Shown here piece by piece: positions 61,824-64,000 of a stretch of 64,000 nt of DNA. Both the position numbers and the translations under genes were made by a program. Origin of the DNA: Opitutia bacterium (GTDB lineage Bacteria > Verrucomicrobiota > Verrucomicrobiia > Opitutales > UBA953). Each line of letters opens with the position of its first letter. Position 1 is the first letter of the stretch. The DNA is taken from the NCBI GenBank assembly GCA_003569165.1, contig BGOI01000007.1, positions 16,229-80,228 on the forward strand, read 5' to 3'. Under the pieces are notes generated by a model that was given only the letters and a program-made list of their open reading frames with translations, was not told where the DNA came from and ran no database searches.

Positions 61824-63083
61824 CGGCGCAGGGCGGCTTGGACCTGTTCCGCAAAGTATCGGGCCGAGAAGATTCGCCCAGCGGAATCGGCGGCGGCCTG
61901 CTGGCGCGCGGCGAGCTCGGCCGCAGGCATCTCGGCGTAGGAGCGGATCGCGGCGGCCAGCGCGGCGACGTCTCCAATCGGCTCGACGAGCGTGCCGTTG
62001 CGGCCTTGGTCGATGAGGTCAGGCGCGATGCCAATCGGGTAGGCGATGAGTGGACGACCGCAGGCCATCGCCTCGCCGGCCATCATCGGGCCGGTCTCGT
62101 TGGTCGAAGGGCTCACGAAGAAATCGGCCGCTTGGTAGGCGCGGGCCAAGGCCGCGTCACCGCGCTGCGGTCCGAGCTCGGTGGTGGTGATATGCCGGAA
62201 GCCGCCCGGCAGGAAGCCGCGGTCACCGATCACGGCGATATGCAATACGACGCCTTGGGCATCGAGCTGCTTCAGCGCTTCAAGGAAGAGGCCGAAGCCT
62301 TTATACACCAATCCTGGGTCGAGCGCGCGGACCAGCACGATACGGCCTTCCGCCGGCAGGCCGAGTTCGCGGCGTACGGCAGACTGATCGGAGGCAGGCT
62401 TCAACACCCCGAGGTCGAGCGGGATGGGGAACGTCCGCAGCTCGAGGCCACCCAGGGTGAAACTCTCCTTCGCCTGCCGGGCGGACCAGCTACTGGGCGC
62501 GAGCACCACAGCGCCGAGTTCTTTCCAAATCCGGGCGCGACGGGCGGCCTGGATAGTCGAGATATCCTGGGGATCCGCGGACGCGAGCAGCGGGCACGCG
62601 CCGCAGCCGGTCTGATATTTCTGACAGCCGAGGTTGGAATGGCAGCCGCCCGTGGCGTGCGCCATGTCGACCTGCCATAAGGCCACCCGAGCCCCGAGAG
62701 CCTGAGCGATCTCGCGGACGGTCTCTGGGCGGACGAAGCCGCCGGACCAATGGACGAGGACCAGGTCCCACTTCTCTGCCGGGCGCGGGCTTCGCGGATG
62801 ATTGGCTCGGCCGGAAAATTGGCTTCGGCGTCGAAATCGTAGACCCCGACCGGCTTGACCCCGAAACGCTTCACCTTGGCGAGGGCTCGGCCCAGCCCCC
62901 AGACCAGCTTCTGCCAAGGATTGAGGAGGCTCTTCGCGGCCACCATCGGGACGCCCCGGCGCTTCTGCTTCAGGACATAGGCGACGGATTCGACCCCTGG
63001 CTCAGCAAGGCCTGATGGATCCGGACGAAGCCGTCGGCGGCCCCGCCGCCGGTATCCATCTTGGAGAGGTGCAGTATCTTCAT
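61820..63083 (-). CDS. GT4-family glycosyltransferase, two one-base frameshifts
   Basis: When corrected, about 421 residues of a GT-B fold retaining transferase. The N-terminus is MKILHLSKMDTGGGAADGF, followed by a region (VFDFDAEANF-like) in a second frame, then the main frame. A Cys-rich loop (GGCHSNLGCQKYQTGCGACP) typical of some GT4 enzymes follows, and the donor site is FVSPSTNETGPMMAGEAMACGRPL (E-x7-E). Single bases are missing at CCCC 62994-62997 and GGG 62781-62783 (plus strand). It is the first gene of the minus-strand glycan operon and overlaps the next by ATGA. Confidence 0.8.
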
Positions 63084-63187
63084 CCTTGGCCGCAGGGATA
63101 ACGTACCCCCGGTATACTGACGAACCAAAAGCACCGTGCTCCTATCTGATTGAAAGAAATCCCGGGCGGACAAGCATCCCGACGACG

Positions 63188-63926
63188 ATGGTCCCGCTCA
63201 TCTATGTGATCAACCTCGACCGCGACACCGAGCGAATGGACTCCATCCGCGCCAACCTCGAGGCGCTGGCCTGCCGTTCGAACGCCTGTCCGCCGTCATG
63301 GGGAAGGACGTCCCCGAATGGGAGAGGCTCGTCGACATGTCCGCCTATGCCTGGCGCAATCGCCTGGACGCCCCGCGGGCCGGCGAAGTCGGCTGCTATC
63401 TGAGCCACCTCAAGGCCATGGAGACCTTCCTGCGGACGGACGCCCCTTGGTGCGTAATCCTCGAGGACGACGTCGAAGTCCTACCCGCCTGCGGCGAAGT
63501 ATTGCGCGCGCTGGCCGAGAGGAATGACTGGGACCTCGTGAAGCTCTTCAACTTCCACTCCGGCCTACCCGTGAAGAAGCGCGCCCTCGCCGGCGGCCAC
63601 CACCTCGTCGTACACCTAACCCGCACGACCTCCTCCGCCGCGTACGTCGTCAATCGCCGCGCCGCCGAGACCTTGCTGCAGTCGATGCGTCCCATCACCG
63701 AGCAGGTCGACCACGCCTTGGATCGTCCGTGGCAGACCGGCCTGCGTGTCCGCGGCATCCGCCCGATGCCCGTTGTCTTGGCGCCCGTGGCCGCGACGAC
63801 CAGCACCATCGGCTATCAGGACAAAAGAAGGGCCGTCCGCTCGGCAAAGCGGTGAAACTCTTCCTCGCCCGCGCCAAGAAAGAGATTAGCCGTTTCGGGT
63901 ATGGGTTGTTTGATGCGGTGAGGTGA
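63188..63926 (+). CDS. GT25-family glycosyltransferase, two one-base frameshifts
   Basis: When corrected, about 246 residues resembling LPS galactosyltransferases of family 25. The N-terminus is MVPLIYVINLDRDTERMDSI. Then LPFERLSAVMGKDVPEW, GEVGCYLSHLKAMETFL, WCVILEDDVEVLP (the DDVE site) and TSSAAYVVNRRAAETLL follow. Bases are missing near 63268-63270 and in the AAAA at 63823-63826; the C-terminus KGRPLGKAVKLFLAR returns in the third frame. It is divergent from the GT4 gene, and with it supports a lipopolysaccharide or capsule locus at this end. Confidence 0.8.
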
Positions 63927-63954
63927 GCGGGCGCCGAACGAACAGTGCAAAGTT

Positions 63955-64000
63955 AGAACGAACTTCAGGTGACGGGTGACGGCCACGGGAATCGGCGGCT
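63955..64000 (+). repeat. GGTGACGGGTGACGG unit at window end
   Basis: AGGTGACGGGTGACGG followed by CCACGGGAATCGGC resembles the stretch at 36539-36566 (GGTGACAGGTGACAG, then CTACCGGGGCATCGGC). It is cut by the window edge. Confidence 0.55.

Noticed and set aside
60746..63826. Phase variation of the glycosyltransferases through homopolymers
   Set aside because: The affected runs are only 2-5 bases long, too short for slipped-strand switching at useful rates, and several lesions occur in one gene.

Overview
This is a high-GC chromosomal segment from a member of the Verrucomicrobiota, plausibly class Opitutia (the class is inference). The phylum call rests on three things: a complete five-gene cluster with the order of the Akkermansia Amuc_1098-1102 pilus-type locus; PVC-typical families (a DUF1592/DUF1552 pair, ThuA, a DUF1080 hydrolase); and the FloA/NfeD pair. 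About 50 protein genes, one tRNA, one probable 6S-like RNA and a rich family of intergenic palindromic repeats can be supported. No phage, CRISPR array or autonomous transposon is visible.

Layout. 1-1.9 kb: an unknown coiled-coil protein and a stand-alone 5'-3' exonuclease. 2-9.5 kb (minus): the pilus/secretin cluster, in the order signal-peptide protein, PilM-PilN fusion, PilO-like (Amuc_1100 position), PilP-like, secretin, which parallels pilMNOPQ. 9.6-12.1 kb: zinc ABC transporter znuABC. 12.1-14 kb (minus): nfeD-floA-small membrane protein. 14.1-16.7 kb: CII-like regulator, peptide deformylase, a secreted unknown and HPr. 16.9-20.3 kb: pyruvate dehydrogenase E1-alpha, E1-beta and E2. 20.4-25.1 kb (minus): an SDR, then a sugar-processing operon (SGNH hydrolase, epimerase, DUF1080, ThuA). 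25.2-29.6 kb: YdjM-like membrane protein, TonB-SixA pair, dacA, and recA with a LexA box. 29.7-36.4 kb: candidate 6S RNA, DUF1552/DUF1592 genes, radC, beta-carbonic anhydrase and two small secreted proteins. 36.7-44.7 kb: ftsK, HAD phosphatase, prfA, a pseudopilin-like protein, tcdA, tatD and purC. 45-48.7 kb: FG-GAP protein, tRNA-Gln, patB/malY and comF. 49-55 kb: rluA-folC-accD, an M20 dipeptidase and tyrS. 55.2-58.9 kb: dnaE. 58.9-63.9 kb: a surface-glycan cluster (FkbM methyltransferase, GT2, GT10-like, GT4 and divergent GT25).

Two cross-cutting observations stand out. First, the intergenic gaps at 29.9-30.2, 36.3-36.7, 44.7-45.0, 46.4-46.7, 48.7-49.0 and 53.5-53.9 kb hold a modular repeat family. 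Each full element has short terminal inverted repeats (GAGGTAGGG / CCCTACCTC) enclosing two different hairpins. Hairpins are swapped between copies, and at least two copies look nested inside other palindromes. Second, single-base indels, most of them in short homopolymers, break the secretin (a compensating pair), the carbonic anhydrase and, very densely, the glycosyltransferase cluster after 60.7 kb. Nearly all look like consensus errors, but a decaying glycan locus cannot be excluded from sequence alone.
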